This document shows, piece after piece, positions 28,379 to 36,654 of a stretch of DNA of 64,000 nt. The stretch covers positions 1 to 64,000 of the forward strand of contig JARLJA010000047.1 in assembly GCA_031291445.1 (NCBI GenBank). Reading direction: 5' to 3'. Position 1 is the first letter of the stretch. Every line of letters begins with the position of its first letter. The notes below the pieces were generated by a model that made no database searches, was not told where the DNA came from, and saw nothing but the letters and a program-made list of their open reading frames with translations. This stretch comes from Xanthobacteraceae bacterium (GTDB taxonomy: Bacteria > Pseudomonadota > Alphaproteobacteria > Rhizobiales > Xanthobacteraceae). The position numbers and the translations under genes were made by a program.

Positions 28379-29380
28379 ATGATGTCATCGCCCGAGCTGA
28401 GCGCCGCAATCGAGCGCTGGCCGATCGCCGGCGGCTTTGCGATCAGCCGCGGCACCAAGACCGAGGCCGTGGTGGTGGTGGCGGAGGTGTCGCTGGAGAC
28501 GCCGGCCGGCCGGCGCCGCGGCCGGGGCGAGTGCACCCCCTATGGCCGCTACGGCGAAACCCCCGACACCACGCTGGCGGCCATTCTGGCCATGCGGGAG
28601 GCGATCGCCGCCGGGCTGACCCGCCACCAGCTGCAGACCGCGATGCCGCCGGGCGCCGCCCGCAATGCGCTCGATTGCGCCCTGCTCGACCTCGAGGCCA
28701 AGATCGCGGGCCGCAGGGCCTGGGACCTGCTGGGGCGACCGCCGCCCGATCAGCGCACCACCGCGTTCACGATTTCGCTGGGCACCCCGGACGCCATGGC
28801 CGAGGCCGCGGCGCGGGCCGCCCACCGTCCGCTGCTCAAGGTCAAGCTCGGCGGCGCCGGCGATCCCGAGCGGATCGCGGCGGTGCGCTGGGCAGCGCCC
28901 GCGGCCGAACTGACCGTCGACGCCAACGAGGCCTGGGACGACGCCACCCTGGAGCACCACCTGGCGCGCTGCGCCGAGGCCGGGGTGACCCTGGTCGAGC
29001 AGCCGCTGCCCGCCGGCCGCGACGAGGCGCTGGGTCGGATCAGGCGGGTGGTGCCGGTCTGCGCCGACGAGAGCGTCCATGCCCGCGGCTCGCTGGCGGC
29101 GCTGCGGGGACGCTACGACGCCGTCAACATCAAGCTCGACAAGACCGGCGGCGTGACCGAGGCGCTGGCGATGGCCGACGAGGCCCAAGCCCTGGGCTTC
29201 GAGCTGATGGTCGGCTGCATGGTCGCGACCTCGCTCGCCATGGCGCCGGCCATGCTGGTGGCGCGCGCGGCGCGCGTGATTGACCTCGACGGGCCGCTGC
29301 TGCTCGCCCGCGACCGCGACGACGGCCTGCGCTACGAGGGCAGCACGGTCTATCCGCCCGACGCCTCGCTCTGGGGCTGA
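28379..29380 (+). CDS. Dipeptide epimerase (L-Ala-D/L-Glu epimerase, enolase superfamily)
   Basis: Predicted 333-residue enolase-superfamily enzyme. The capping domain (GRGECTPYGRYGET) is followed by the barrel with the KxK motif in LLKVKLGG, metal ligands in TVDANEAW, LVEQPLP and CADES, and the catalytic Lys in NIKLDKTGG. This set is that of the muconate-lactonising subgroup and the ECTPYxRYGE start is typical of L-Ala-D/L-Glu epimerases, which recycle murein peptides. The ATG at 28379 is followed at once by an in-frame ATG. It converges on an MFS gene with a 31-bp overlap. Confidence 0.85.
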   Translation: MMSSPELSAAIERWPIAGGFAISRGTKTEAVVVVAEVSLETPAGRRRGRGECTPYGRYGETPDTTLAAILAMREAIAAGLTRHQLQTAMPPGAARNALDCALLDLEAKIAGRRAWDLLGRPPPDQRTTAFTISLGTPDAMAEAAARAAHRPLLKVKLGGAGDPERIAAVRWAAPAAELTVDANEAWDDATLEHHLARCAEAGVTLVEQPLPAGRDEALGRIRRVVPVCADESVHARGSLAALRGRYDAVNIKLDKTGGVTEALAMADEAQALGFELMVGCMVATSLAMAPAMLVARAARVIDLDGPLLLARDRDDGLRYEGSTVYPPDASLWG

Positions 29381-30564
29381 GCCTCGGCCTCGCCGGGGGC
29401 GAGCCATGGTCCGGCCGCCAGGATCAGGCCGGCGCCGGCCAGCGCCATGACCGCCATGGCGTAGTAGACGCCCTCCCCGTAACTGCGAAACAGCACGCCC
29501 GAGGCCATGGTGGCACCGCCGAGCACGATGCCGCTGGCGGCAGCGAGATACCCCTGCGCCGTGGCCGCGACGTGCGCATTCACGTTGCGGACCATCAGCC
29601 CGACGATCCCGACCTGGGTCAGGCCGTAGGACAGGCCATGCATGGTCTGGACGACGGCGAGCACGGCGATCGGGGGCTGCTGCGCCGTCAGGCCCCAGCG
29701 CAGCGCCGCGCTGGCGGCGGCGACGGCCACCAGGACCCGGGGCGACCACGCGAACCGCGGCGACACCGCGAACACCACGATCTCGGCCAGCACGCCGAGC
29801 GACCACAGACAGGAGATCGTGAGCCCGCCGAGGCCGGCCTCCTGCCAGGCCACCGAGCCGAACGCGTAGTAGGCGGCGTGGCTGCCCTGCACCAGCGCCG
29901 AGGTAAAGATGATGGCGAGGAAGCCCGGCTGCCGCAGCAGGGCGCCGGCGCCGGCGCGCGGGGCGTGGTCGGGCGGCGCGTGGTCCTCGATCGGCTGCAG
30001 TCCGAGGCTGGCCAGCGCGCCGAACAGCGCCATGGCGACGATCACCCAGATCAGGTTGTCGGGCGCGACCCGGTCGACATAGACGCCGCCGCCGAGCGCG
30101 CCGACCACGAAGGCCGCCGACCCCCACAGCCGCAGCGGTCCGTAGTCGAGGCCGTAGCGGGCGACGCCCTTGAGGACATAGCCGTCGACCATGGGCATGA
30201 TCGGGGTCCAGGCGCAGGCAGTGAGCGCGAACACCAGCAGGATCGGCAGCGGCGTCGCGAAGAAGCCCAGCACGAAATGCCCGATCGCGGTCAGGAAGGC
30301 GAGCCAGGTGATCGCCGGACGTAGGGCATGATGGTGCTCGGCCAGCGAAGTGATCAGCGGCAGCACGGTGAAGCGCGTCAGCGCCGGCACCGCCGTGATC
30401 AGGCCGATCCAGCCGACATCGACGCCGCGCGCCTTCAGCCACACCGGAAAGAACGGCAGGCTGATTCCGATCAGCCCGAACACCGCGCCATAGACCAGCG
30501 TCAGCCGCATCGCGAAGCGTCGCACCGTAAGCGTGGCGAAAGGTGTGAGCGAGTCAGGTATCAT
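29350..30564 (-). CDS. MFS transporter (MFS_1-like family)
   Basis: Predicted 404-residue, 12-helix carrier. The family resembles the nucleoside/H+-symporter-like and phenylpropionate-permease-like MFS proteins (FFPVWLKARGVDVGWIGLI at the start, RLWGSAAFVVGALGGG in helix 5). The substrate is unknown; convergence with a dipeptide epimerase gene suggests, without proof, a role with murein peptides. The ATG at 30564 is used; ATG 30510 (MRLTLVYG) at the first helix is an alternative. The last 31 bp overlap the 3' end of the epimerase gene on the other strand. Confidence 0.78.
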   Translation of the reverse strand: MIPDSLTPFATLTVRRFAMRLTLVYGAVFGLIGISLPFFPVWLKARGVDVGWIGLITAVPALTRFTVLPLITSLAEHHHALRPAITWLAFLTAIGHFVLGFFATPLPILLVFALTACAWTPIMPMVDGYVLKGVARYGLDYGPLRLWGSAAFVVGALGGGVYVDRVAPDNLIWVIVAMALFGALASLGLQPIEDHAPPDHAPRAGAGALLRQPGFLAIIFTSALVQGSHAAYYAFGSVAWQEAGLGGLTISCLWSLGVLAEIVVFAVSPRFAWSPRVLVAVAAASAALRWGLTAQQPPIAVLAVVQTMHGLSYGLTQVGIVGLMVRNVNAHVAATAQGYLAAASGIVLGGATMASGVLFRSYGEGVYYAMAVMALAGAGLILAAGPWLAPGEAEAQPQSEASGG

Positions 30565-30714
30565 CCGCACCAGTGCGATTCGCGTTGCCGCGTAAGGGGC
30601 CGTGGTTCGTGCCAGGGTCGTCGGCCCGGCGCCGTGCAGGATCAGGGCGACGCGATTCGCCGGGCCGGCGCCGTCGAGTGGTTTTCGCAGCGGGTTATAC
30701 GCAACGGTAGAGAT

Positions 30715-32031
30715 ATGGCCAACGAAGCTTTCGCACTCTCGCCAATATCCGCCAGCGCGGCGCTGCCGTCGGCCGACGACTACCAGGCCATCAGCGACGC
30801 CTTCATGGAGACGTCGCGGGGCCGCTGGTTCCTGACCGAATACGCCCGCCGCAACCGCAACGCCGACACCGCAATGGTGCTCGAGGCGGTGGCGCGCATC
30901 GAGGCTTCGATTGCGACGCAGAAGCAGGTCGCTGCCAGCGCGACGCAGGCGGAGACCGGCGAAGCCATGCGCGGCTTCGTGGCGCAGGCCTCGTCCGCCG
31001 CCTCCGGCGCCTTCGACCGCTTCATCGCCGCGCAGGACTTCACGCCGACGCAGCGCGGGCTGCGGATCATCCGCGAGGTCGCCTGGCGGCTGCGCGAGGT
31101 CGGTTACGACAGCCGGATCTGCGACATCCTCGAGACCCAGGCCGACACCATCGGTGCCAACCACGACCCTTCGCTGGCGCAGGCCCTGCGCGGCGCGGTG
31201 CTGAGCACCTTCGAGACGCTGGACCGGCGGATCGCGGATCTGGCTAGCGGCGGCAGCGCGGCCGCCGAGGCCCCGCCGCAAGCCACCGCGCCGGAGGCTG
31301 CGCGACCTCCCGCGGCGCCCGACCCTGCGCCGCAGGCCGTGGCGCCTGAGGCCTTCGCACCTGAGGCCTTCGCACCTGAGGCCTTGGCTCCCAAGACCTT
31401 GGCACCTGAGATCCAGACGCCAGAATCCGTTGCACCGGCGCCTTCACGAGACGAAGTGCGGCACGAGCGCGCAACGCCGCAACCCGCGTTCGATGGTGAG
31501 GCGGACGACGTCGCAGCGCAGGCCGCGGCCGATCTGGTGACGGCAACGCCGCCGCAGCCGCCGGAAATCCAGGCCGTGGCCCCCGTGTTCGACCCGCATC
31601 CGGCGGCCACCGCGATGGCGCAGCCGGACCCGGCCGAGGTGGCCGAGGTGCTCTCCACGGCATTGTCGCCCGCGGAAACCGCGTATTCTCCGGAACCTGC
31701 GGCGGATCCAGAATCCGATGACGTCGCCCTCGTCGAGGGCGAGCGCGACGAGTTCGTGGCGCCACAGACGCCGGAAGCGGACTTCGACACTGACATTGAG
31801 TTGGACATGAAGTTGGACCTGGCTGCCGCGGCCGAAGCCGTAGCCGCGCCGGCGCCAGTCACATCCCAGCCAGCGCCGTCCACCCCCTCCTCCCTGATCC
31901 CGCCCAACACGCTGTCGCTGGGCGGATCCCTGCTCGCGCGCGGCATGGTCACCGCGCCGGGCGCCAAGGCCGACCCGCTGACGCCGATCCGGCGCATGAG
32001 CCAGGCCGAGAAGATCGCGTTCTTCAGCTAG
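30715..32031 (+). CDS. Uncharacterised protein with helical N-domain and long disordered Ala/Pro/Glu linker
   Basis: Predicted 438-residue protein. Residues 1-180 are helical and well conserved in appearance (SRGRWFLTEYARRNRNADT; IIREVAWRLREVGYDSRICD). Residues 185-410 are an acidic, low-complexity Ala/Pro/Glu/Val linker that includes five degenerate 15-bp repeats (31342-31416) encoding APEAF-like units. The C-terminus is a conserved-looking PLTPIRRMSQAEKIAFFS tail. No family can be named with confidence; the layout is that of a soluble scaffold or adaptor. It is read away from the MFS gene. Composition is extreme but GC-rich like its neighbours. Confidence 0.62.
   Translation: MANEAFALSPISASAALPSADDYQAISDAFMETSRGRWFLTEYARRNRNADTAMVLEAVARIEASIATQKQVAASATQAETGEAMRGFVAQASSAASGAFDRFIAAQDFTPTQRGLRIIREVAWRLREVGYDSRICDILETQADTIGANHDPSLAQALRGAVLSTFETLDRRIADLASGGSAAAEAPPQATAPEAARPPAAPDPAPQAVAPEAFAPEAFAPEALAPKTLAPEIQTPESVAPAPSRDEVRHERATPQPAFDGEADDVAAQAAADLVTATPPQPPEIQAVAPVFDPHPAATAMAQPDPAEVAEVLSTALSPAETAYSPEPAADPESDDVALVEGERDEFVAPQTPEADFDTDIELDMKLDLAAAAEAVAAPAPVTSQPAPSTPSSLIPPNTLSLGGSLLARGMVTAPGAKADPLTPIRRMSQAEKIAFFS
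31342..31416 (+). repeat. Five degenerate 15-bp tandem repeats in a coding linker
   Basis: Consensus gcacctgaggccttc (APEAF); units 2 and 3 differ from each other only at the last base, unit 4 is diverged (APKTL). Being in-frame and 15 bp long, the copy number can vary without shifting the reading frame. Confidence 0.75.
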
Positions 32032-32039
32032 GGCGTGCG

Positions 32040-32125
32040 AGCATCAGCACGCGATGTCGGCTTTCGGGGATAGACCAGACATATCATCAGCCCTTGGGGC
32101 ATGTCTGCATATGACCCACTCTCCA
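32040..32125. repeat. Degenerate intergenic repeat, left flank of the low-GC gene
   Basis: Contains cacgcgatgtc (32048-32058) and tgtctgcatatgacccac (32102-32119). Both motifs recur, in the same orientation but swapped order, at 32738-32775 on the other side of the NTF2-like gene. The translated frames (SPKADIAC on the minus strand) resemble fragments of a repeat that is abundant in Bradyrhizobium genomes. Identification of that repeat is from memory. Confidence 0.4.
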
Positions 32126-32197
32126 GACATCGACGCCTCGCCTTGCGGACATTTGCGCCCACGCCCGAATCGGGCATTTTGGCGAGGGGCGCACCAC

Positions 32198-32275
32198 ATG
32201 GCGAAGACCAGGAGAAAAGCCAGGAAACGCGCCACGGCGGCCGGTGGCGGCGGTGCGCGGGCGCGCAAGGGCTAG
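32198..32275 (+). CDS. Possible 25-residue basic peptide
   Basis: An ATG at 32198, with GAGGGG 8 nt upstream, opens a 25-residue frame that is very basic (MAKTRRKARKRATAAGG...). It ends 12 bp before the NTF2-like gene, so the two could be co-transcribed. It may equally be a product of the degenerate repeat on the left. Low confidence. Confidence 0.25.
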   Translation: MAKTRRKARKRATAAGGGGARARKG

Positions 32276-32287
32276 GGGCAGGGCCAA

Positions 32288-32740
32288 ATGAAGCTGTATT
32301 GTGCTATTGCATTATTCGCGTTCGCCGTGATGGGCGAACCGGCGGTTGCCGATCAACGCGATAATGCCTATGCGGCGGTAGAACGTTGGGCAGACGCATT
32401 CAATTCCGGTGACGTCGAAAAGGTGGTCGGCGTTTACACAACGGACGCGCTGGTGCTCGGCACTGCCAGCCCTGGTTTAGCGTCCACGCCAGATGACCTG
32501 CGTGCGTATTTTCGACAGGCGGCGGCTGCGAAATTCCAGGTCAAATTAGGCGATCATTCAGCCATTGCGCTATCAAATGATGCGGCCGTGATTGTCGGAT
32601 TTTACGATTTTTCGCGACCGGGTGCCGACGGCCAAATGACCGTGATCCCAGCACGCTTCAGTTTCGTGCTGGAGAAAAAAGGCGATCTTTGGCAAATCGC
32701 CCACCACCATTCATCGCTCAAACCCAAGCCGCCTCAATGA
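32288..32740 (+). CDS. Exported NTF2-like SgcJ/EcaC-family protein
   Basis: Predicted 150-residue protein. Residues 1-21 are a signal peptide (LFAFAVMGEPAVA). The rest is a DUF4440/SgcJ-type NTF2-like domain (AVERWADAFNSGDVEKVVGVYTTDA...; GDLWQIAHHHSS). Such cone-shaped domains bind small ligands or act as isomerases; the function is unknown. Codon use differs clearly from the neighbours: TTA, TTT, AAA and AAT codons are frequent and GC looks well below that of the flanking genes. With repeats on both sides this suggests recent acquisition. GGGCAGGG precedes the ATG. Confidence 0.75.
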   Translation: MKLYCAIALFAFAVMGEPAVADQRDNAYAAVERWADAFNSGDVEKVVGVYTTDALVLGTASPGLASTPDDLRAYFRQAAAAKFQVKLGDHSAIALSNDAAVIVGFYDFSRPGADGQMTVIPARFSFVLEKKGDLWQIAHHHSSLKPKPPQ

Positions 32741-32800
32741 CTGCTTATGGCACATTTCGGACCTCACGCGATGTCCGAGTTGAGCCCGGAATGCGTTCCA
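32738..32800. repeat. Degenerate intergenic repeat, right flank of the low-GC gene
   Basis: tgactgcttatggcac (32738-32753) and cacgcgatgtc (32765-32775) match motifs on the left flank at 32102-32119 and 32048-32058. It overlaps the last codon of the NTF2-like gene. Confidence 0.4.
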
Positions 32801-32849
32801 AAGCGGCCATCCGCCGACCACTCCGAGTTCACGGCTCAGGCGCTGGTTC

Positions 32850-33833
32850 TCAGGCCGTGATCAGCCGCGCATAGAGCGGGGCATCGACGTTGCCGCCGGA
32901 CAGCATGACCACGACGGTCTTGCCGCGCGCCGCGAGGCGGCCGGCCAGCAGGGCGGCGAGCGCCACGGCGCCGCCGGGCTCGACCACCAGCTTGAGGTCG
33001 CGAAACGCCACCGCGACGGCGAGGCCGACCTCGGCGTCGGTGGCGGTGACGCCCGAGCTCACCAGCGCCTGGTTGATGGCGAAGGTGATCTCGCCGGGAA
33101 TCGTCGCCATCAGCGCGTCGCAGATCGTGGTGCCCTCGGCGCGATGCGGTTCGCGATGGCCGCTGCGCAGCGAGCGGGCGTGGTCGTCGAAGCCCTCGGG
33201 CTCGGCCGTCACCAGGGTGGCGGAGGGAAAACGCGCCTTCGTCGCCACCGCCGTTCCCGCCATCAGGCCGCCACCGGAAGCCGGCGCCATCACGAAGTCC
33301 GGGGTGATGCCGAGCGCGGCCAGATCGGAGCAGAACTCGCGCGCCGCCGTGCCCTGCCCGGCGATGATCATCGGGTCGTCGTAAGGCGGCACGATGGTCG
33401 CCTGACGCCTGCCGGCGATCTCCCTGGCGATCGCCTCGCGATCCTCGCGCCAGCGATCGTAGAGCACCACCTCGGCGCCATAGGCGGCGGTGCGCTCGCG
33501 CTTGGAGAGCGGCGCGTCGGACGGCATCACGATGGTCGCCGGTATGCCCAGCAGCTGCGCCGCGGCGGCGACGCCCTGGGCGTGATTGCCCGAGGAAAAC
33601 GCCACCACCCCGGCGGCGCGGCGCGCGGCCGGGATCGCCGACATCTTGTTGAAGGCGCCACGGAACTTGAACGATCCGGTGCGCTGCAGGGGCTCGGCCT
33701 TGAAGAACACCCGCGCTTCGCAGCGCGCGTCGATGGCCGGTGAGGACAACAGCGGCGTGTGGACGGCGAAGGGCGCGAGCACGCGCGCGGCGGCCTCGAT
33801 ATCGGCCAAAGTCACGGGAAGCGGATCAGACAT
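32850..33833 (-). CDS. Threonine/serine dehydratase-like PLP enzyme
   Basis: Predicted 327-residue fold-type II PLP enzyme. The Schiff-base Lys lies in RTGSFKFRGA (about residue 50), the phosphate-binding loop is ASGGGLMAG, and SSGNHAQGVA contacts the cofactor. The length, without an ACT regulatory domain, fits catabolic threonine dehydratase, serine racemase or threo-3-hydroxyaspartate dehydratase. Substrate is undecided between L-Thr and L-Ser. The ATG at 33831-33833 is chosen because the frame upstream lacks family similarity. Single gene, convergent with the NTF2-like gene. Confidence 0.87.
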   Translation of the reverse strand: MSDPLPVTLADIEAAARVLAPFAVHTPLLSSPAIDARCEARVFFKAEPLQRTGSFKFRGAFNKMSAIPAARRAAGVVAFSSGNHAQGVAAAAQLLGIPATIVMPSDAPLSKRERTAAYGAEVVLYDRWREDREAIAREIAGRRQATIVPPYDDPMIIAGQGTAAREFCSDLAALGITPDFVMAPASGGGLMAGTAVATKARFPSATLVTAEPEGFDDHARSLRSGHREPHRAEGTTICDALMATIPGEITFAINQALVSSGVTATDAEVGLAVAVAFRDLKLVVEPGGAVALAALLAGRLAARGKTVVVMLSGGNVDAPLYARLITA

Positions 33834-33887
33834 CGTGGAATGGTATCGCGCGGCGCGATCGCAAGGCAAGCGCGCCGCCTGGGGAAC

Positions 33888-34946
33888 TCAGGTGGCGACG
33901 GAGCTTTCCTCGGCCGACGTGCGCGTCACCGCGGCGGCCGCGTCGTGCTCGGCGCGGGCGCGCTGCACGTTGTCGACGAAGGCGCGCGCCGACGCCTCCC
34001 ACGAGTGCTTCAGGGCGAACTCGCGACAGACCTCCCGCGAGGCGTCGAGCGCGGTCAGGCAGGCCAGCCGCAGGTCGTCATTCAGCGCCCCCACCGGGGC
34101 GGTGCCGATGACGTCGCGCGGCCCCGAGACCGGAAAGGCCGCGACCGGAACCCCGCTCGCCAGCGCCTCGAGCAGCACCAGCCCGAAGGTATCGGTCCGG
34201 CTCGGAAACACGAAGACGTCCGCGGCGGCATAGGCCTCCGCCAGCGGCTCGCCCTGACGCGCGCCGAGAAACACCGCGTGCGGAAACCGCTTCTCGAGCT
34301 CGGCTCGCGCCGGGCCGTCGCCGACCACCACCTTCGTGCCCGGGAGATCGAGTTCGAGAAACGCCTCGAGGTTCTTTTCCACCGCGACCCGGCCGACCGA
34401 CAGGAACACCGGGCGCGGCAGGCCGAGATCCGCCTGTTGCGGATGAAACAGGTCGGCATCGACCCCGCGCGGCCACAGCACGACGTTGCGGAAGCCACGC
34501 CCCCGCAACTCGCCGGCCAGCGCCGGGGTCGCCGCCATCACGGCGCCGCTGCGGCCATGGAAGCGCCGCAGCACCGCCCACACCCACGACTCGGGGATCG
34601 GCGCGCGCGCCGAGACGTATTCCGGAAAACGGGTATGGAAGCTGGTGGTGAAGGGAATGCCGAGCTTGCGGCAGTAACGCCGCGCCAGCAGGCCGATCGG
34701 CCCCTCGGTGGCGATGTGGATGTTGTCGGGCTTGGCCTCGGCGATCAGCGCGGCGACGCGCGCCGGCCGGGGCAGCGCGACCCGCAGGTCGGGGTAGCTC
34801 GGCAGCGCTACGGTGGGAAACGACTGCGGGGTGAGGAACGACACCTCGACGCCGAACTTGCGGGCCGATTCGGCGAGCATGGTCAGCGTCCGCACCACGC
34901 CGTTGACTTGCGGATGCCAGGCGTCGGTCGCGATCAGGATGCGCAT
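33888..34946 (-). CDS. agt: GT4 glycosyltransferase, Agt/MgtA-like (glycolipid synthesis)
   Basis: Predicted 352-residue GT-B enzyme. The N-terminus ATDAWHPQVNGVVRTL, the HIATEGPIG loop, FHTRFPEYV, the sugar-nucleotide site SVGRVAVEKNLEAFLEL and the EX7E-type region SRTDTFGLVLLEALASG are those of GT4 mannosyl/glucosyltransferases acting on diacylglycerol. Its ATG overlaps the stop of the metallophosphoesterase gene (TGATG). A PlcP phosphoesterase followed by Agt is the known arrangement for phosphate-starvation lipid remodelling in rhizobia and marine bacteria: PlcP frees diacylglycerol and Agt glycosylates it. The exact sugar is not readable. Confidence 0.75.
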   Translation of the reverse strand: MRILIATDAWHPQVNGVVRTLTMLAESARKFGVEVSFLTPQSFPTVALPSYPDLRVALPRPARVAALIAEAKPDNIHIATEGPIGLLARRYCRKLGIPFTTSFHTRFPEYVSARAPIPESWVWAVLRRFHGRSGAVMAATPALAGELRGRGFRNVVLWPRGVDADLFHPQQADLGLPRPVFLSVGRVAVEKNLEAFLELDLPGTKVVVGDGPARAELEKRFPHAVFLGARQGEPLAEAYAAADVFVFPSRTDTFGLVLLEALASGVPVAAFPVSGPRDVIGTAPVGALNDDLRLACLTALDASREVCREFALKHSWEASARAFVDNVQRARAEHDAAAAVTRTSAEESSVAT

Positions 34947-35746
34947 CAGGCGGCTTGAGCCGACAGCGGCGAAGTCACGGTCTCGCGGCGCGGCAGCGCG
35001 CCGGTCCAGGTCAGGATCTCGAAACGGCCATCGTCGTGCTCGGCGATGGCGGTGCAGCTCTCCACCCAGTCGCCGCAGTTCATGTAGCGGATGCCGTGCT
35101 CGTCACGCATCGCGGCGGTGTGGATGTGGCCGCAGATCACGCCGTCGGTGCCGTGGCGGCGCGCCTCGTTCGCCAGCGTCTGCTCGAACGCGCCGATGTA
35201 GTTGACCGCGTTCTTGACCTTGTGCTTGGCCCACTGCGACAGCGACCAGTAGGGCCGGCCGAACAGCTTGCGCCCGAAATTGACCAGCCGGTTCATCTGG
35301 ATCGCGAAGTCGTAGGCCTTGTCGCCGAGATGGGCGAGCCAGCGCGCGTTCTGCACCACCAGGTCGAAGATGTCGCCGTGGATCACCAGATAGCGCTTGC
35401 CGTCGGCGCCCTCGTGGATGAACTGCTCGACCACCTCGACGCCGCCGGCGTGGGTGCCGTAATAGGAGCGCAGGAATTCGTCGTGGTTGCCCGGGACGTA
35501 GATCACCCGGGCACCCTTGCGCGCCTTGCGGAGCATCTTCTGGACGAAGTCGTTGTGCGTCTGGGGCCAGTACCAGCTCGACTTCAGGGCCCAGCCGTCG
35601 ATGATGTCGCCGACCAGATAGATGGTCTCGGCGTCATGGTAACGGAGAAAATCGAGAAGCCGATCCGTCTGCGATCCCCGAGCCCCGAGATGGACATCGG
35701 AGATGAACAACGTTCGAAAGCGGCGTTCCGGTTGACCTTCGCTCAC
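34946..35746 (-). CDS. plcP: PlcP-like phospholipase C (metallophosphoesterase, LpxH-like fold)
   Basis: Predicted 266-residue metallophosphoesterase. Metal ligands are visible in FISDVHLGARGSQ, YLVGDIIDGW, VPGNHDEFL, VIHGDIFD and CGHIHTA. The family is related to UDP-2,3-diacylglucosamine hydrolase but the WPQTHNDFVQKML and YWSLSQWAKHKVKNAVNYI regions fit rhizobial PlcP, which cleaves phosphatidylcholine when phosphate is scarce. The GTG at 35746 is chosen: AGGCGAG is 6 nt upstream. An ATG at 35767 has no ribosome-binding site and would lie only 24 bp from a candidate PHO box. Followed with overlap by the agt-like gene. An LpxH-like role remains possible. Confidence 0.75.
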   Translation of the reverse strand: MSEGQPERRFRTLFISDVHLGARGSQTDRLLDFLRYHDAETIYLVGDIIDGWALKSSWYWPQTHNDFVQKMLRKARKGARVIYVPGNHDEFLRSYYGTHAGGVEVVEQFIHEGADGKRYLVIHGDIFDLVVQNARWLAHLGDKAYDFAIQMNRLVNFGRKLFGRPYWSLSQWAKHKVKNAVNYIGAFEQTLANEARRHGTDGVICGHIHTAAMRDEHGIRYMNCGDWVESCTAIAEHDDGRFEILTWTGALPRRETVTSPLSAQAA

Positions 35747-35790
35747 GTTCAACTCGCCTGTTTCCATGATCGAGCGGGTACCAGAGTCGA

Positions 35791-35808
35791 ATGACGAAAC
35801 TGTGACCG
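35791..35808 (-). promoter_or_regulatory. Candidate PHO box before plcP
   Basis: On the minus strand: CGGTCAC-AGTT-TCGTCAT, two half-sites in direct repeat with the 11-bp period of PhoB sites; GTCAC and GTCAT fit exactly, the outer bases fit less well (consensus CTGTCAY-N4-CTGTCAY). It is 45 bp from the chosen GTG start. Confidence 0.5.
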
Positions 35809-35937
35809 ACGGGGCGCGCCATGGCAAGCCCTGGTGGAGTGGCTGCGCGCGGCGGTCCGGCGCCGCGGCGTAATTTTTAGGCGGCGCGCGATGCAATTCC
35901 AGGTCCCGCCGCGCCTCCGGTTCCCGTCCCGACGGGA

Positions 35938-36591
35938 TCAGGCGGCCTGCTGCTCCGCCGTGCGTTCGAACGCGACCAGGGTGTAGAACGCCGACACCTT
36001 GCGGCGTTCGACCAGGACCGCGTTCTTGTTGGCCGAGGCCCAGGCCTGCAGCCTGGCAAAGGGGAATTCCGGCCGCAGGCCCAGGCCCCGGGTCTTCTTG
36101 GCGGCCCAGCGCTCCAGCGCCGCGGCCCAGCCGTGTTCGGAATAGAGGTGATTGACGAGGATGATGCGGCCGCCCGGCTTCACCACGCGATGGCATTCCG
36201 ACAACACCTGCTCGGGATTGGCCACCAGCGTAATCACGAACTGGGCGACCACGCAGTCGAAGGTGGCGTCCGGAAACGTCATGTGGTGCGCATCCATCTC
36301 GTGCACCGCCTTGACGAAGGGATAGCGCCCGCTCGCCATCTTGGCGCGGGCCTTGTCGAGCATCGGCCCGCACAGATCGATCCCGGTGATCTCGGTGCTG
36401 GCGTCGTAGTCGTCGAACGATAGGCCGGTGCCGACCCCGACCTCGAGGATCTTGCCCCCGACCGCGCGGGCGGCGCGCGCCGCGGCCCGGCGGCCCTGCA
36501 CCATCACCGGCCCGCAGATCGCGTCATAGATCGGCGCCCAGCGGGCATACGCGGTTTCAACAATGCTCTTGTCGAGGTCCGTGGATGTCAT
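35938..36591 (-). CDS. pmtA: PmtA-like phospholipid N-methyltransferase (class I SAM)
   Basis: Predicted 217-residue SAM methyltransferase. Motif I is ILEVGVGTGLSFDDY, followed by GIDLCGPMLDKA, an acidic loop DAHHMTFPD, FDCVVAQFVITLVANPE and the post-motif VVKPGGRIILVNHLYSE. The start TAYARWAPIYDAICGP and GLRPEFPFARL near the end match UbiE-related PmtA enzymes (Rhodobacter type), which methylate phosphatidylethanolamine to phosphatidylcholine. UbiE or BtaB-like function is an alternative. It is read in the same direction as plcP and agt with a 191-bp gap holding a separate candidate PHO box. GGTGGCGGC lies just before the ATG. Confidence 0.7.
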   Translation of the reverse strand: MTSTDLDKSIVETAYARWAPIYDAICGPVMVQGRRAAARAARAVGGKILEVGVGTGLSFDDYDASTEITGIDLCGPMLDKARAKMASGRYPFVKAVHEMDAHHMTFPDATFDCVVAQFVITLVANPEQVLSECHRVVKPGGRIILVNHLYSEHGWAAALERWAAKKTRGLGLRPEFPFARLQAWASANKNAVLVERRKVSAFYTLVAFERTAEQQAA

Positions 36592-36605
36592 GCCGCCACC
36601 GCCAT

Positions 36606-36623
36606 GTGAAGGAATCGTGAAAG
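36606..36623 (-). promoter_or_regulatory. Second PHO-box-like direct repeat before pmtA
   Basis: Minus strand CTTTCAC-GATT-CCTTCAC: same 7-4-7 spacing, with one and two mismatches to the half-site CTGTCAC. It lies where transcription would start if the stronger box upstream is used, so it may be a secondary site or chance. Confidence 0.3.
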
Positions 36624-36654
36624 CTGTGTGATGCGCCCCCGATAGCAACGGACT

